Source: Pseudonocardia sp. HH130629-09
GTDB lineage: Bacteria; Actinomycetota; Actinomycetes; Mycobacteriales; Pseudonocardiaceae
Assembly (NCBI RefSeq): GCF_001294645.1
Contig: NZ_CP011868.1
Location: 4,278,001-4,342,000, forward strand
Length of the DNA stretch: 64,000 nt
Reading direction: 5' to 3'
The notes below the pieces were generated by a model. The model worked only from the letters and a program-made list of their open reading frames with translations. It did not search any database and was not told the DNA's origin. Both the position numbers and the translations under genes were made by a program. Below are positions 43,227 to 50,027 of this stretch, piece after piece (position 1 is the stretch's first letter; every line of letters begins with the position of its first letter).

Positions 43227-44831
43227 ATGAGCGACGTCCCCTTCGGCTTCGGCCCCGCCGACCGTGACCCCGACCGCGAGCCCGGCGACCAGCCCGACTC
43301 GGGTTCCGGCGACGCCTCCGGCAAGGACGGGGGTGCGTCGGGCACGGGTGGGAAGGGTGAGCCCGAGGGCCCGAAGGACCCGTTCGGCTTCGGGTCGCAC
43401 CCGCAGTCCGACGACCCCTCGGGGCCGTCCGGCGGCGCGGGCCAGAACCCGTTCGCGGCGTTCGGCACGGGCGGGCTCCCCGGCATGCCGGGTATGCCCG
43501 GCGGCGGCCAGTTCGACATGAGCCAGCTCGGCCAGATGCTGTCCCAGCTCGGCCAGATGCTCTCCAGCAGCGGCTCCGGCGACGGCGGGCCCGTCGACTA
43601 CGACCTCGCCGCCCAGATCGCCACCCAGCAGCTCGCGCAGTCGACGTCGTCGCTCACCGACGCTCAGCGCAGCGGGGTCGCCGAGGCCGTGAAGCTCGCG
43701 GAGCTGTGGCTCGATCCGGCGACGTCGTTCCCCTCTTCCGGCGGCGAGGTGAAGGCCTGGACGCCCTCGGACTGGGTGCGGGCCGGGATGCCGACCTGGA
43801 AGCGGCTCTGCGACCCGGTGGCGACGCGGCTGTCCTCGGCCTGGGTCGAGGGTCTGCCCGAGGAGGTCCGCGGCGCGGCCGGCCCGATGCTGGGGATGCT
43901 CGGCAAAATGGGCGGGATGGCGTTCGGCAGCCAGCTGGGCCAGGGCCTGGCCCAGCTCGGCAAGGAGGTGCTGACCTCCACCGACCTCGGCATCCCGGTC
44001 GGCCCGGAGCGCACGTCGGCCCTGCTGCCCGAGGCCGTCGCCCGGTTCACCGAGGGCCTGGACCGCCCGGCCGGCGAGGTCACGCTCTTCCTCGCCGCGC
44101 GCGAGGCCGCCCACCAGCGGCTGTTCACCCACGTGCACTGGCTGCGCGAGCGGCTGCTCGGCGCCGTCGAAGAGTACGCCCGCGGCATCACCGTGGACAC
44201 CTCACGGATCGAGGAGCTCGCCCGCGGGATCGACCCGTCGAACCCGGAGTCGATCCAGGAGGCCATGCAGTCCGGCATGTTCGAGCCGGAGGACACCCCG
44301 GCGCAGAAGGCGGCGCTGGCCCGGCTCGAGGCCCTGCTCGCCCTGATCGAGGGCTGGGTGGACACCGTCGTCGCCGAGGCCCTGGCCGAGCGCCTGCCCG
44401 GGGCCGAGGCGATGCGCGAGACGATGCGTCGCCGCCGCGCCTCGGGCGGACCCGCGGAGCAGGCGTTCGCGACGATCGTCGGGCTGGAGCTGCGGCCGCG
44501 GAAGCTGCGGGCCGCGGCGGACCTGTGGAAGCTCCTGGGCGCCGAGCGCGGCGTCGAGGGTCGCGACGCGGTCTGGGCCCACCCCGACCTGATCCCGTCG
44601 GCCGACGACCTGGACGACCCGGCCGCCTTCGTGCGCGGCGGCACGGCAGGCGGGGCCGTCCCGGACGACCCGATCGCCGAGCTGGAGCGCCAGATGGCGG
44701 CCGACGCGGAGAAGGACGCGGCGAACGACGCAGACAAGAGGGCCGAGTCGGCCGGGCCGTCGGAGAAGCCCTCCACGGAGGACACCGACGGCACCGACGG
44801 CGAGGACGGGTCGGGCCGGTCGGGCTCCTGA
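43227..44831 (+). CDS. DUF2342 zinc-dependent metalloprotease-like protein
   Basis: A 534-residue protein of the DUF2342/TIGR03624 family (Rv3195-type). A Gly/Asp/Pro-rich low-complexity start (to about residue 95) and GQ-rich segments precede the folded core, which holds the conserved AREAAHQRLFTHVHWLRERL helix with a potential metal site, and GPAEQAFATIVGLELRPRKL. The tail after about 480 is acidic. Biochemical role unproven. ATG 43227 is 7 nt after TACGGT (43214-43219), so a leaderless start is likely. Confidence 0.88.
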   Translation: MSDVPFGFGPADRDPDREPGDQPDSGSGDASGKDGGASGTGGKGEPEGPKDPFGFGSHPQSDDPSGPSGGAGQNPFAAFGTGGLPGMPGMPGGGQFDMSQLGQMLSQLGQMLSSSGSGDGGPVDYDLAAQIATQQLAQSTSSLTDAQRSGVAEAVKLAELWLDPATSFPSSGGEVKAWTPSDWVRAGMPTWKRLCDPVATRLSSAWVEGLPEEVRGAAGPMLGMLGKMGGMAFGSQLGQGLAQLGKEVLTSTDLGIPVGPERTSALLPEAVARFTEGLDRPAGEVTLFLAAREAAHQRLFTHVHWLRERLLGAVEEYARGITVDTSRIEELARGIDPSNPESIQEAMQSGMFEPEDTPAQKAALARLEALLALIEGWVDTVVAEALAERLPGAEAMRETMRRRRASGGPAEQAFATIVGLELRPRKLRAAADLWKLLGAERGVEGRDAVWAHPDLIPSADDLDDPAAFVRGGTAGGAVPDDPIAELERQMAADAEKDAANDADKRAESAGPSEKPSTEDTDGTDGEDGSGRSGS

Positions 44832-44838
44832 GCCCGGC

Positions 44839-45480
44839 TCAGGTCCCGGTCGCGCGGACCGGCTCCACCCCGGGGCCGGTCCCGCCGAACCCGCCGACCT
44901 CTCCGTCCGCGTCGGCGGACCCGTCGGTCTCGTCGGCGGTGGCCTGGTCGCCGTCGACACCGCTGATGCCGAGTTCGGCGGCGGCGTTGAGGCCCTCCAG
45001 GTAGCCGATGGCCCGCTCGGTGCGCGGGTAGCGGCGCACCCAGGACCAGAACACGTCGTCGTGCGCGGCGGACAGCAGGTGGGCCAGCTCGTGCACCAGC
45101 ACGTAGTCGACGACCCAGCCCGGCGCGTCCCGCAGACGTTCGCTGATCCGGATGGTGGCGTCGTCGGGGGTGCAGGACGCCCAGCGCGTGCGCATCACCG
45201 GCACCCACCGGATCGACGACGGCCGCGCCCGCCCCTCCAGCCAGCGCTTCGACAGCTCCTGGCCGCGGCGCATCAGGGCCTCGTCGTTGTCGCGGCCCGG
45301 TGAGCGGCGACGTGCCTCGCTCGCCTCGACCCGCTTCACCATCTCCGCGACCCAGTCGCGTTCCTGCTCGGGGGACATCCAGCCCGGGATGAACACGACG
45401 AGCCGCTCCCCCTCCCGTCGGGCACTGACCATGCGCTTCCGGCGGGCGCTGCGTCGGACCTCTACCGGGGGACTCGCCAT
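44839..45480 (-). CDS. YgjP-like M48 family metallopeptidase
   Basis: A 213-residue protein with the zinc motif HELAH in VVDYVLVHELAHLLSAAHDD and the family block MRTRWASCTPDDATIRISE. Such YgjP/WLM-type peptidases are soluble and poorly characterised. The C-terminal 50 residues are acidic and low complexity. It converges on the DUF2342 gene with a 7-bp gap. Confidence 0.9.
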   Translation of the reverse strand: MASPPVEVRRSARRKRMVSARREGERLVVFIPGWMSPEQERDWVAEMVKRVEASEARRRSPGRDNDEALMRRGQELSKRWLEGRARPSSIRWVPVMRTRWASCTPDDATIRISERLRDAPGWVVDYVLVHELAHLLSAAHDDVFWSWVRRYPRTERAIGYLEGLNAAAELGISGVDGDQATADETDGSADADGEVGGFGGTGPGVEPVRATGT

Positions 45481-45562
45481 GGCTCCAGGGTAGGCCGCCG
45501 CGGTTCGCGGGTGCTAACGGCGCGGACGCGTTCCGGCCCCGTCGCCACGCGGACCGGGCACC

Positions 45563-46522
45563 GTGGCCCGGGTGACCGGACTGCCCCCACGGCTCGCACT
45601 CGCCGCCCACCTCGCCGTCCTCCCCGCCGGGCCGCGGGCCCGCCGGATCGGGTCCGGCCCACCGCGCGCCCGGCTGCTGGAGGAGCTGTCCCCCGCCGCC
45701 GTCGCCGCGCTGGACCGGCTCGTCGACGGGCCGTGCGTGACCGGTGCGCTCACCCGGGGCGACGACGAGGTCGCGGTGCTGCTCGCCGTCCTGTGGCGGG
45801 CGGGGCTGCTCGCCGACCCGGACGTCGAGGACCGGGTCCGGCGGCGCCGGGAGGGCACGCTCGTCGAGGTCCGCGGCGCGGACGCACTCGCCGTGGCGGT
45901 CGTCGCCGGGCTGGCCCGGGCCGGGATCGGACAGATGTACCCGCAGGTCCACGGCGTGACGGGCGCCGACGACGTCCTGGCCGGGCTGCCGGTGGGGCCG
46001 GGCCGGGACCGCGAGGTCGAGCTGCGTGCCTTCCTGCGCGACGCGGGCGTCGGCACCGATCCGCCCCGGCGGGTCCCCGCGGACCTGGTGGTGCTCGTCG
46101 GCGACGGGCCGCTGCCGCCGGAGTCGCCGATGGAGCATCTGTTCGTGGCCCTGCGCGACGGCTGCGGCGCGGTCGGGCCGCTCGTCCTGCCCGGCCGGGG
46201 GCCGTGTCCCGACTGCGCCGGGGCGCCCGGCACGGCCGGGGTGCCGTCGTCGGCGGCACCGCACGTGCTGGTCGCGACGGCGGCGGTGGCGGTCGGTCAG
46301 GTGCTCGCCGCCGTCGACGGGCCGGTGCGCGGCGGGGCGCCGCCCGCGTCGTGGGGAGCGGTACTGGAGGTCGACGCGGAGGCGGCGACGGTCGTCACCC
46401 GACCGGGCTTCCGACGCCCCGGCTGCCCCTGCGGCACAACGGCCGGGCCGCTACCGGCCGGTGCGCCGGGGCCCACCGCGCCGTGCGGGACCACCCCGGC
46501 CGGGTGGACAATCATGGTGTGA
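45563..46522 (+). CDS. ThiF/E1-like protein (TOMM cyclodehydratase-like), orphan
   Basis: A 319-residue protein resembling the E1-like/leader-binding partner of TOMM cyclodehydratases. It has a degenerate Rossmann-like centre (LVEVRGADALAVAVVAGLAR, VVLVGD) and a zinc-type cysteine set: CPDC (about 214) and CPC (about 290). No YcaO cyclodehydratase, peptide precursor or dehydrogenase is nearby, so a RiPP role is doubtful. It is coupled to the ABC1 kinase by a 4-bp overlap and has the position of Rv3196. Confidence 0.75.
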   Translation: MARVTGLPPRLALAAHLAVLPAGPRARRIGSGPPRARLLEELSPAAVAALDRLVDGPCVTGALTRGDDEVAVLLAVLWRAGLLADPDVEDRVRRRREGTLVEVRGADALAVAVVAGLARAGIGQMYPQVHGVTGADDVLAGLPVGPGRDREVELRAFLRDAGVGTDPPRRVPADLVVLVGDGPLPPESPMEHLFVALRDGCGAVGPLVLPGRGPCPDCAGAPGTAGVPSSAAPHVLVATAAVAVGQVLAAVDGPVRGGAPPASWGAVLEVDAEAATVVTRPGFRRPGCPCGTTAGPLPAGAPGPTAPCGTTPAGWTIMV

Positions 46523-47850
46523 GCGACATTCCCCGACGGACCGTCTCGCGCACCGCCAAGCTCGCCGGCCTCCCGCTCGGCGTCGCCGGACGTGCCGCGG
46601 CAGGATTCGGGCGCCGTCTCACCGGTGGTGACCGCGACGAGATCGCCGCCCAGCTCGCGGCCAAGAGCGCCGAGCAACTGTTCGAGGTGCTCGGCGAGCT
46701 CAAGGGCGGAGCGATGAAGTTCGGTCAGGCGCTGAGCGTGTTCGAGGCGGCCGTGCCCGACGAGTACGCCGAGCCCTACCGCGAGGCACTCACCAAGCTG
46801 CAGGCCGCGGCGCCGCCGATGCCCATGGCCGACGTCGACTACATGCTCACCCAGCAGTTCGGGCGGTCGTGGCGGTCCCGGTTCGCCGACTTCGACGAGA
46901 CCCCTGCCGCCTCGGCCAGCATCGGCCAGGTGCACCGCGCGGTCTGGAAGCGCGACGGTCGCGAGGTCGCCGTCAAGGTGCAGTACCCCGGCGCCGAGGA
47001 GGCTCTGCGCTCGGACCTGCGCCAGCTCGGGCGGATGAGCCGCATCCTGCAGCCGCTGGTCCCCGGGATGGAGATCAAGCCGCTGGTCGCGGAGCTCAAG
47101 GACCGCATGGAGGAGGAGCTCGACTACCGCGACGAGGCCGCCTACCAGCGCGAGTTCGCCGCGTTCTACGAGGACGACCCGGACGTGAAGATCCCCCGCG
47201 TGGTCGGGTCCGCACCCAAGGCCGTCATCACCGAGTGGGTGCAGGGCCGTCCGCTGGCCTCGATCATCCGCGACGGCACCCGCGAGGAGCGCGACCACGC
47301 GGGCAACCAGCTGGCCCGTTTCCACTACTCCGCGCCGGACCGCGCACACCTGCTGCACGCCGACCCGCACCCCGGCAACTTCGGGATCCTCGACGACGGC
47401 CGCCTGCTCGTCCTCGACTTCGGGGCCGTCGCCCGGATGCCCGACGGCATGCCTCCCGAGCTGGTCACGATGACCAAGTACGCGCTCGAGAGGCGCAGCG
47501 GCGACCTGATGGCCCTGATGCGCTCGGCCGGGTTCGTCCGCGAAGGCGCCCGGATCGAGTCCGGGCAGATCCTCGGCTACCTCGCACCCTTCACCGAACC
47601 GCTGGGGACCGAGGAGTTCCACTTCAGCCGCCGGTGGATCCAGCAGCAGGCCGAGCGGGTCGGTGACCTCCGCAGCCCGGAGGCGGCCATCGGCCGGTCG
47701 CTGAACCTGCCCCCGCGGTTCCTGCTGGTGCACCGGGTGACGATGGGGACCGTCGGCATCCTGTGCCAGCTCGACTCCCACGTACGGCTGCGGGAGATCG
47801 TCTCCGAGTGGCAGCCGGAGATGTTCGAGCCGGACGCCCCCACGGGCTGA
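46519..47850 (+). CDS. ABC1/AarF/UbiB atypical kinase
   Basis: A 443-residue kinase-like protein. The family signature KxGQ is in LKGGAMKFGQALSVFE, the Ala-rich loop in DETPAASASIGQVHRA, then VAVKVQYPGAEEALRSDL, catalytic LLHADPHPGNFGI and metal-binding LVLDFGAVARM. ABC1 proteins act as ATPases in quinone or lipid metabolism. The gene has the place and type of M. tuberculosis Rv3197, next to whiB7, where a link with intrinsic drug tolerance has been proposed. GTG 46519 overlaps the upstream stop. Confidence 0.93.
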   Translation: MSDIPRRTVSRTAKLAGLPLGVAGRAAAGFGRRLTGGDRDEIAAQLAAKSAEQLFEVLGELKGGAMKFGQALSVFEAAVPDEYAEPYREALTKLQAAAPPMPMADVDYMLTQQFGRSWRSRFADFDETPAASASIGQVHRAVWKRDGREVAVKVQYPGAEEALRSDLRQLGRMSRILQPLVPGMEIKPLVAELKDRMEEELDYRDEAAYQREFAAFYEDDPDVKIPRVVGSAPKAVITEWVQGRPLASIIRDGTREERDHAGNQLARFHYSAPDRAHLLHADPHPGNFGILDDGRLLVLDFGAVARMPDGMPPELVTMTKYALERRSGDLMALMRSAGFVREGARIESGQILGYLAPFTEPLGTEEFHFSRRWIQQQAERVGDLRSPEAAIGRSLNLPPRFLLVHRVTMGTVGILCQLDSHVRLREIVSEWQPEMFEPDAPTG

Positions 47851-47890
47851 CCCCCCTCGCTCCAACGGTCCTCCGGGCAGGGGTGTGCTG

Positions 47891-47929
47891 TCGTCGCTGT
47901 GCTCTGCTCACGGATACGCAGCACTGCAG
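47891..47929 (-). repeat. 39-nt repeat, copy 1 (left arm around the VOC gene)
   Basis: This segment is the inverted copy of 48582-48620 with 37 of 39 positions equal. Core: GTGCTCTGCTCACGGATACG. It also contains its own short hairpin (GTGCT...GC / GC-AGCAC). It lies 40 bp after the ABC1 kinase stop. The gene-free stretch 47851-48163 otherwise holds only the paired operators at 48106-48148. Confidence 0.9.
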
Positions 47930-48105
47930 GTGAGCGCGGTCTCCGGGTTCGTTGCGTAGCCAGGGACGTCCGGTCGGGCGCGGCCCGGCCGGGCCGCCAC
48001 CACTGCGCGCTCGACGGGGTTCTCCCGGCGCGTCGACCAGGTGCCACCCCGACGACTCGGCATCCGGTTCACTCGAACCGGACGGCCGCACCATCACCCA
48101 ATTGA

Positions 48106-48148
48106 CATACCGGTGGTATGCTGAGTTCGTTCACATACCGCCGGTATG
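48106..48148. promoter_or_regulatory. two perfect palindromic operators (CATACC-N3-GGTATG)
   Basis: CATACCGGTGGTATG at 48106-48120 and CATACCGCCGGTATG at 48134-48148 are perfect 15-bp dyads, 28 bp apart centre to centre. TTGACA (48103-48108), a consensus -35 box, overlaps the first. They sit just upstream of the VOC gene. No regulator gene is adjacent. The layout fits a TetR-type repressor binding on both sides of the -10 region. Confidence 0.8.
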
Positions 48149-48163
48149 CAAAGAGGGTGCGCC

Positions 48164-48580
48164 GTGCTCCACAGCTGCTACCCGGTCCTCGCGACGGCCG
48201 ACCTCCCGGCCGCCCGCGCGTTCTGGACCGGGCCGATGGGATTCGAGAGCGTCTTCGACGCCGACTGGTACGTCAGTCTCCGGCGCGGGCGCTTCGAGCT
48301 CGCCCTGCTCGACCGGGACCATCCGACGATCCCGGCGGCGTACCGCGGCCGGTCGGCCGGCGGGATGCTGGTGAACATGGAGGTCGACGACGTCGACGCC
48401 GAATGGGACCGCCTCGTCGTCCGCGGCGGCCTGGAGGCCCTGCTCCCGGTGCGGGACGAGGCCTTCGGACAGCGGCACTTCATCGTCGCCGGGCCGGACG
48501 GGGTGCTGGTCGACGTGATCACCGAGATCGCCCCGTCGCCGGAGTTCGCCGACGCCTTCGCCGGCTCGCAGGCTCCCTGA
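48164..48580 (+). CDS. VOC family protein (glyoxalase/bleomycin resistance type)
   Basis: A 138-residue single VOC protein: CYPVLATADLPAARAFWTGP, MLVNMEVDDVDAEWDRL, and FIVAGPDGVLVDVITEI form the paired beta-alpha-beta-beta-beta units. Members bind metal or drug and detoxify reactive compounds. GTG 48164 with AAAGAGGG 6 nt upstream is preferred over ATG 48146, which lies inside the second operator. The gene is boxed by 39-nt inverted repeats and breaks the usual ABC1 kinase - whiB7 adjacency. Confidence 0.85.
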   Translation: MLHSCYPVLATADLPAARAFWTGPMGFESVFDADWYVSLRRGRFELALLDRDHPTIPAAYRGRSAGGMLVNMEVDDVDAEWDRLVVRGGLEALLPVRDEAFGQRHFIVAGPDGVLVDVITEIAPSPEFADAFAGSQAP

Positions 48581-48581
48581 G

Positions 48582-48620
48582 CTGCGGTGCTGCGTATCGG
48601 TGAGCAGAGCACAGCGACGA
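48582..48620 (+). repeat. 39-nt repeat, copy 2 (right arm around the VOC gene)
   Basis: Starts 1 bp after the VOC stop codon. Core CGTATCGGTGAGCAGAGCAC. Inverted relative to copy 1. A 25-nt exact piece recurs at 61365-61389 and an imperfect piece at 57780-57802. Confidence 0.9.
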
Positions 48621-48664
48621 GCAGGCACCCTCCCACCCGCGGCACGGCAGGTCCCGGACACGAC

Positions 48665-48700
48665 GGTGCCCCGCCCGGACGCGGGTCCGGACGGGGCACC
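48665..48700. terminator. terminator between VOC gene and the whiB7 operon
   Basis: A 16-bp stem with one mismatch (GGTGCCCCGCCCGGAC / GTCCGGACGGGGCACC) and a GCGG loop lies 18 nt past the stop of the minus-strand small gene and 84 nt past the VOC stop. It can act in both directions. Confidence 0.8.
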
Positions 48701-48718
48701 GACGGATCGACCGTGGGA

Positions 48719-48967
48719 TCAGCCGGCGCGCAGCCGCGCCCGCTCGGCTCGGGAGGCGGCCCAGGCCGCGATCCAGGACCAGCCGCGGCCCGCGGTGATC
48801 CGGCGCGCGAGCCGGTGCTCGGCCGCCACCCGTTGCGCTTCCTGCTGATGGGATCTCGCCAACGCTTCCTGGATGAGCGTCATCACGTTCTCCTGGTTCA
48901 CGAGGTGGGACGAACGGTCGGTGTGGGACATCGGTCGCACGGCCGGTGCCGGCTTCAGGTCGTTCAT
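48719..48967 (-). CDS. small hypothetical protein downstream of whiB7
   Basis: An 82-residue protein I do not recognise. It has a polar N-terminus (NDLKPAPAVRPMSHTD) and a predicted long amphipathic helix (MTLIQEALARSHQQEAQRVA), then a Trp-containing basic end. GAGGAG 5-6 nt before ATG 48967 supports translation. It lies 65 bp after whiB7 on the same strand with a terminator after it, so it is probably in the same transcript and induced with whiB7. Confidence 0.7.
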   Translation of the reverse strand: MNDLKPAPAVRPMSHTDRSSHLVNQENVMTLIQEALARSHQQEAQRVAAEHRLARRITAGRGWSWIAAWAASRAERARLRAG

Positions 48968-49032
48968 GTCGGTCTCCTCGGGTCTGGTGGGTCGGCGGTG
49001 CCGCGGTGCGGGTCGCGCCGGTGGTGCTGTGG

Positions 49033-49383
49033 TCAGCGGCTCGCGGCCAGGGCCAGTGCCCGGTCGCGCTCCAGGTCGGCCTTGCGGGGACGCCCCCTCG
49101 GGCGCTTGCGCGGGACCACCCGACCGTGGTCGAAGATCTCGCCTCCCCACACGCCCCACGGCTCGGCGCGCTCCAGCGCGCCGTCCAGGCAGGCCTGCCG
49201 GAGCGGGCAGCCGCCGCAGCGGGACTTGGCCTCCTCCAGCTCGGCCGGGGCCTCGGCGAACCACAGGTCGGCGTCGCCGTTGCGGCAGGGCAGGGCCGAG
49301 CCGCGGCCGGACGGCCCGCTCGGCACCGACCGGAGCCGCACCTGGTCGGGTCCGACGCCGGCGCCGGACTGCTCGGTGATCAT
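49033..49383 (-). CDS. whiB7: transcriptional regulator WhiB7
   Basis: A 116-residue Fe-S regulator that partners with the primary sigma factor and turns on intrinsic antibiotic resistance. Four cluster cysteines: one in LPCRNGD, CGGC, and ACLDGA. The turn motif is EPWGVWGGEIFD and the AT-hook RKRPRGRPRK follows it, which together identify WhiB7 rather than other Wbl proteins. ATG 49383 is used. The 5' leader contains an attenuator terminator and a leader ORF (see 49501-49998). Divergence in neighbours aside, its place between ABC1 kinase and uvrD2 matches M. tuberculosis. Confidence 0.96.
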   Translation of the reverse strand: MITEQSGAGVGPDQVRLRSVPSGPSGRGSALPCRNGDADLWFAEAPAELEEAKSRCGGCPLRQACLDGALERAEPWGVWGGEIFDHGRVVPRKRPRGRPRKADLERDRALALAASR

Positions 49384-49500
49384 TCCGCCGTCACACGGAA
49401 CGGATCGCACGTACACGATCGACCTCCTCGATCGAACTTCTCTGCTACGGGTCAGGACCGGTCTGGTCAGGGTGTGTCATCTCTCGGGACGGAACCTGGG

Positions 49501-49551
49501 ACAAAAAATCGGGGCCGCGGAACCCGTGTGCGTGGGTTCCGCGGCCCCGAT
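49501..49551 (-). terminator. intrinsic terminator in the whiB7 leader (attenuator)
   Basis: A perfect 18-bp stem (ATCGGGGCCGCGGAACCC and its complement), 8-nt loop, then TTTTTTGT: the strongest intrinsic terminator in the window and the only one with a true T-tract. It begins 24 nt after the leader ORF stop and ends 117 nt before whiB7. A sequence inside the leader ORF (49631-49640) can pair with its first arm over 9 bp with one bulge, so a competing antiterminator fold is possible. Confidence 0.92.
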
Positions 49552-49575
49552 GGGACTCGCTGGGTGCTGAGGAGG

Positions 49576-49875
49576 TCAGGTACCCCCTCGGCGCCCGGGA
49601 ACGAACGCAGCTGTGCACTTGTCATCGAAGATCGGGCCGGCGACCGCGACCGACATGCCGCCCTGCGGGTACACCTCACCCGTGGAACGGGGCGTCGACG
49701 GCGCGAGCAGCGCCACCCCCTGCTGACGACGACGGACGCCGGACTCCGCGGTGACCGCGATGCCCGCGTGAGCGACGTCGTGCGCGACGACGGTCTGCTC
49801 CGGGACGCACACCGGGGCCGGGGCCGGGGCGGACAGGGTGGCGCCGATCAGGTCGGTCGTGTTGATCGTGCCCAT
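49576..49875 (-). CDS. 99-residue leader ORF upstream of whiB7
   Basis: MGTINTTDLIGATLSAPAPA opens a 99-residue protein with no family I know. GGAGG lies 7 nt before ATG 49875, so it should be well translated. It lies wholly between a candidate WhiB7-type promoter (49959-49998) and the attenuator (49501-49551). In mycobacteria and Streptomyces the whiB7/wblC leader also carries an upstream ORF before a terminator, so this is best read as the regulatory ORF whose translation senses ribosome inhibition. It is longer than typical leader peptides, so an independent small protein is also possible. Confidence 0.75.
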   Translation of the reverse strand: MGTINTTDLIGATLSAPAPAPVCVPEQTVVAHDVAHAGIAVTAESGVRRRQQGVALLAPSTPRSTGEVYPQGGMSVAVAGPIFDDKCTAAFVPGRRGGT

Positions 49876-49958
49876 CTCGTCACCTCCTGCGGTTCCGCCC
49901 GCGGTCTCCCGCGCGACGCGTCTGTGTCGGGAGCGTGGCGCTCCACCTGGTGCCGACG

Positions 49959-49998
49959 ACACTAGAAGTGCTGCACACGGCACGGCAACCGATTATTC
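49959..49998 (-). promoter_or_regulatory. candidate WhiB7-dependent promoter
   Basis: On the minus strand: AT-rich GAATAATC (49991-49998), then -35 TTGCCG (49983-49988), 18 bp, then -10 TAGTGT (49959-49964). WhiB7 promoters are recognised by an AT-rich patch directly upstream of the -35 box, bound by the AT-hook. Transcription would start near 49952 and give a leader of about 570 nt. Confidence 0.65.
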
Positions 49999-50027
49999 GA
50001 AGTCTCGCCGGAAGTTCACGCAGATCC

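Noticed and set aside
45563-46522. RiPP (TOMM) biosynthetic cluster
   Set aside because: Only the E1-like protein is present; there is no YcaO protein, precursor peptide, dehydrogenase or transporter within the block.
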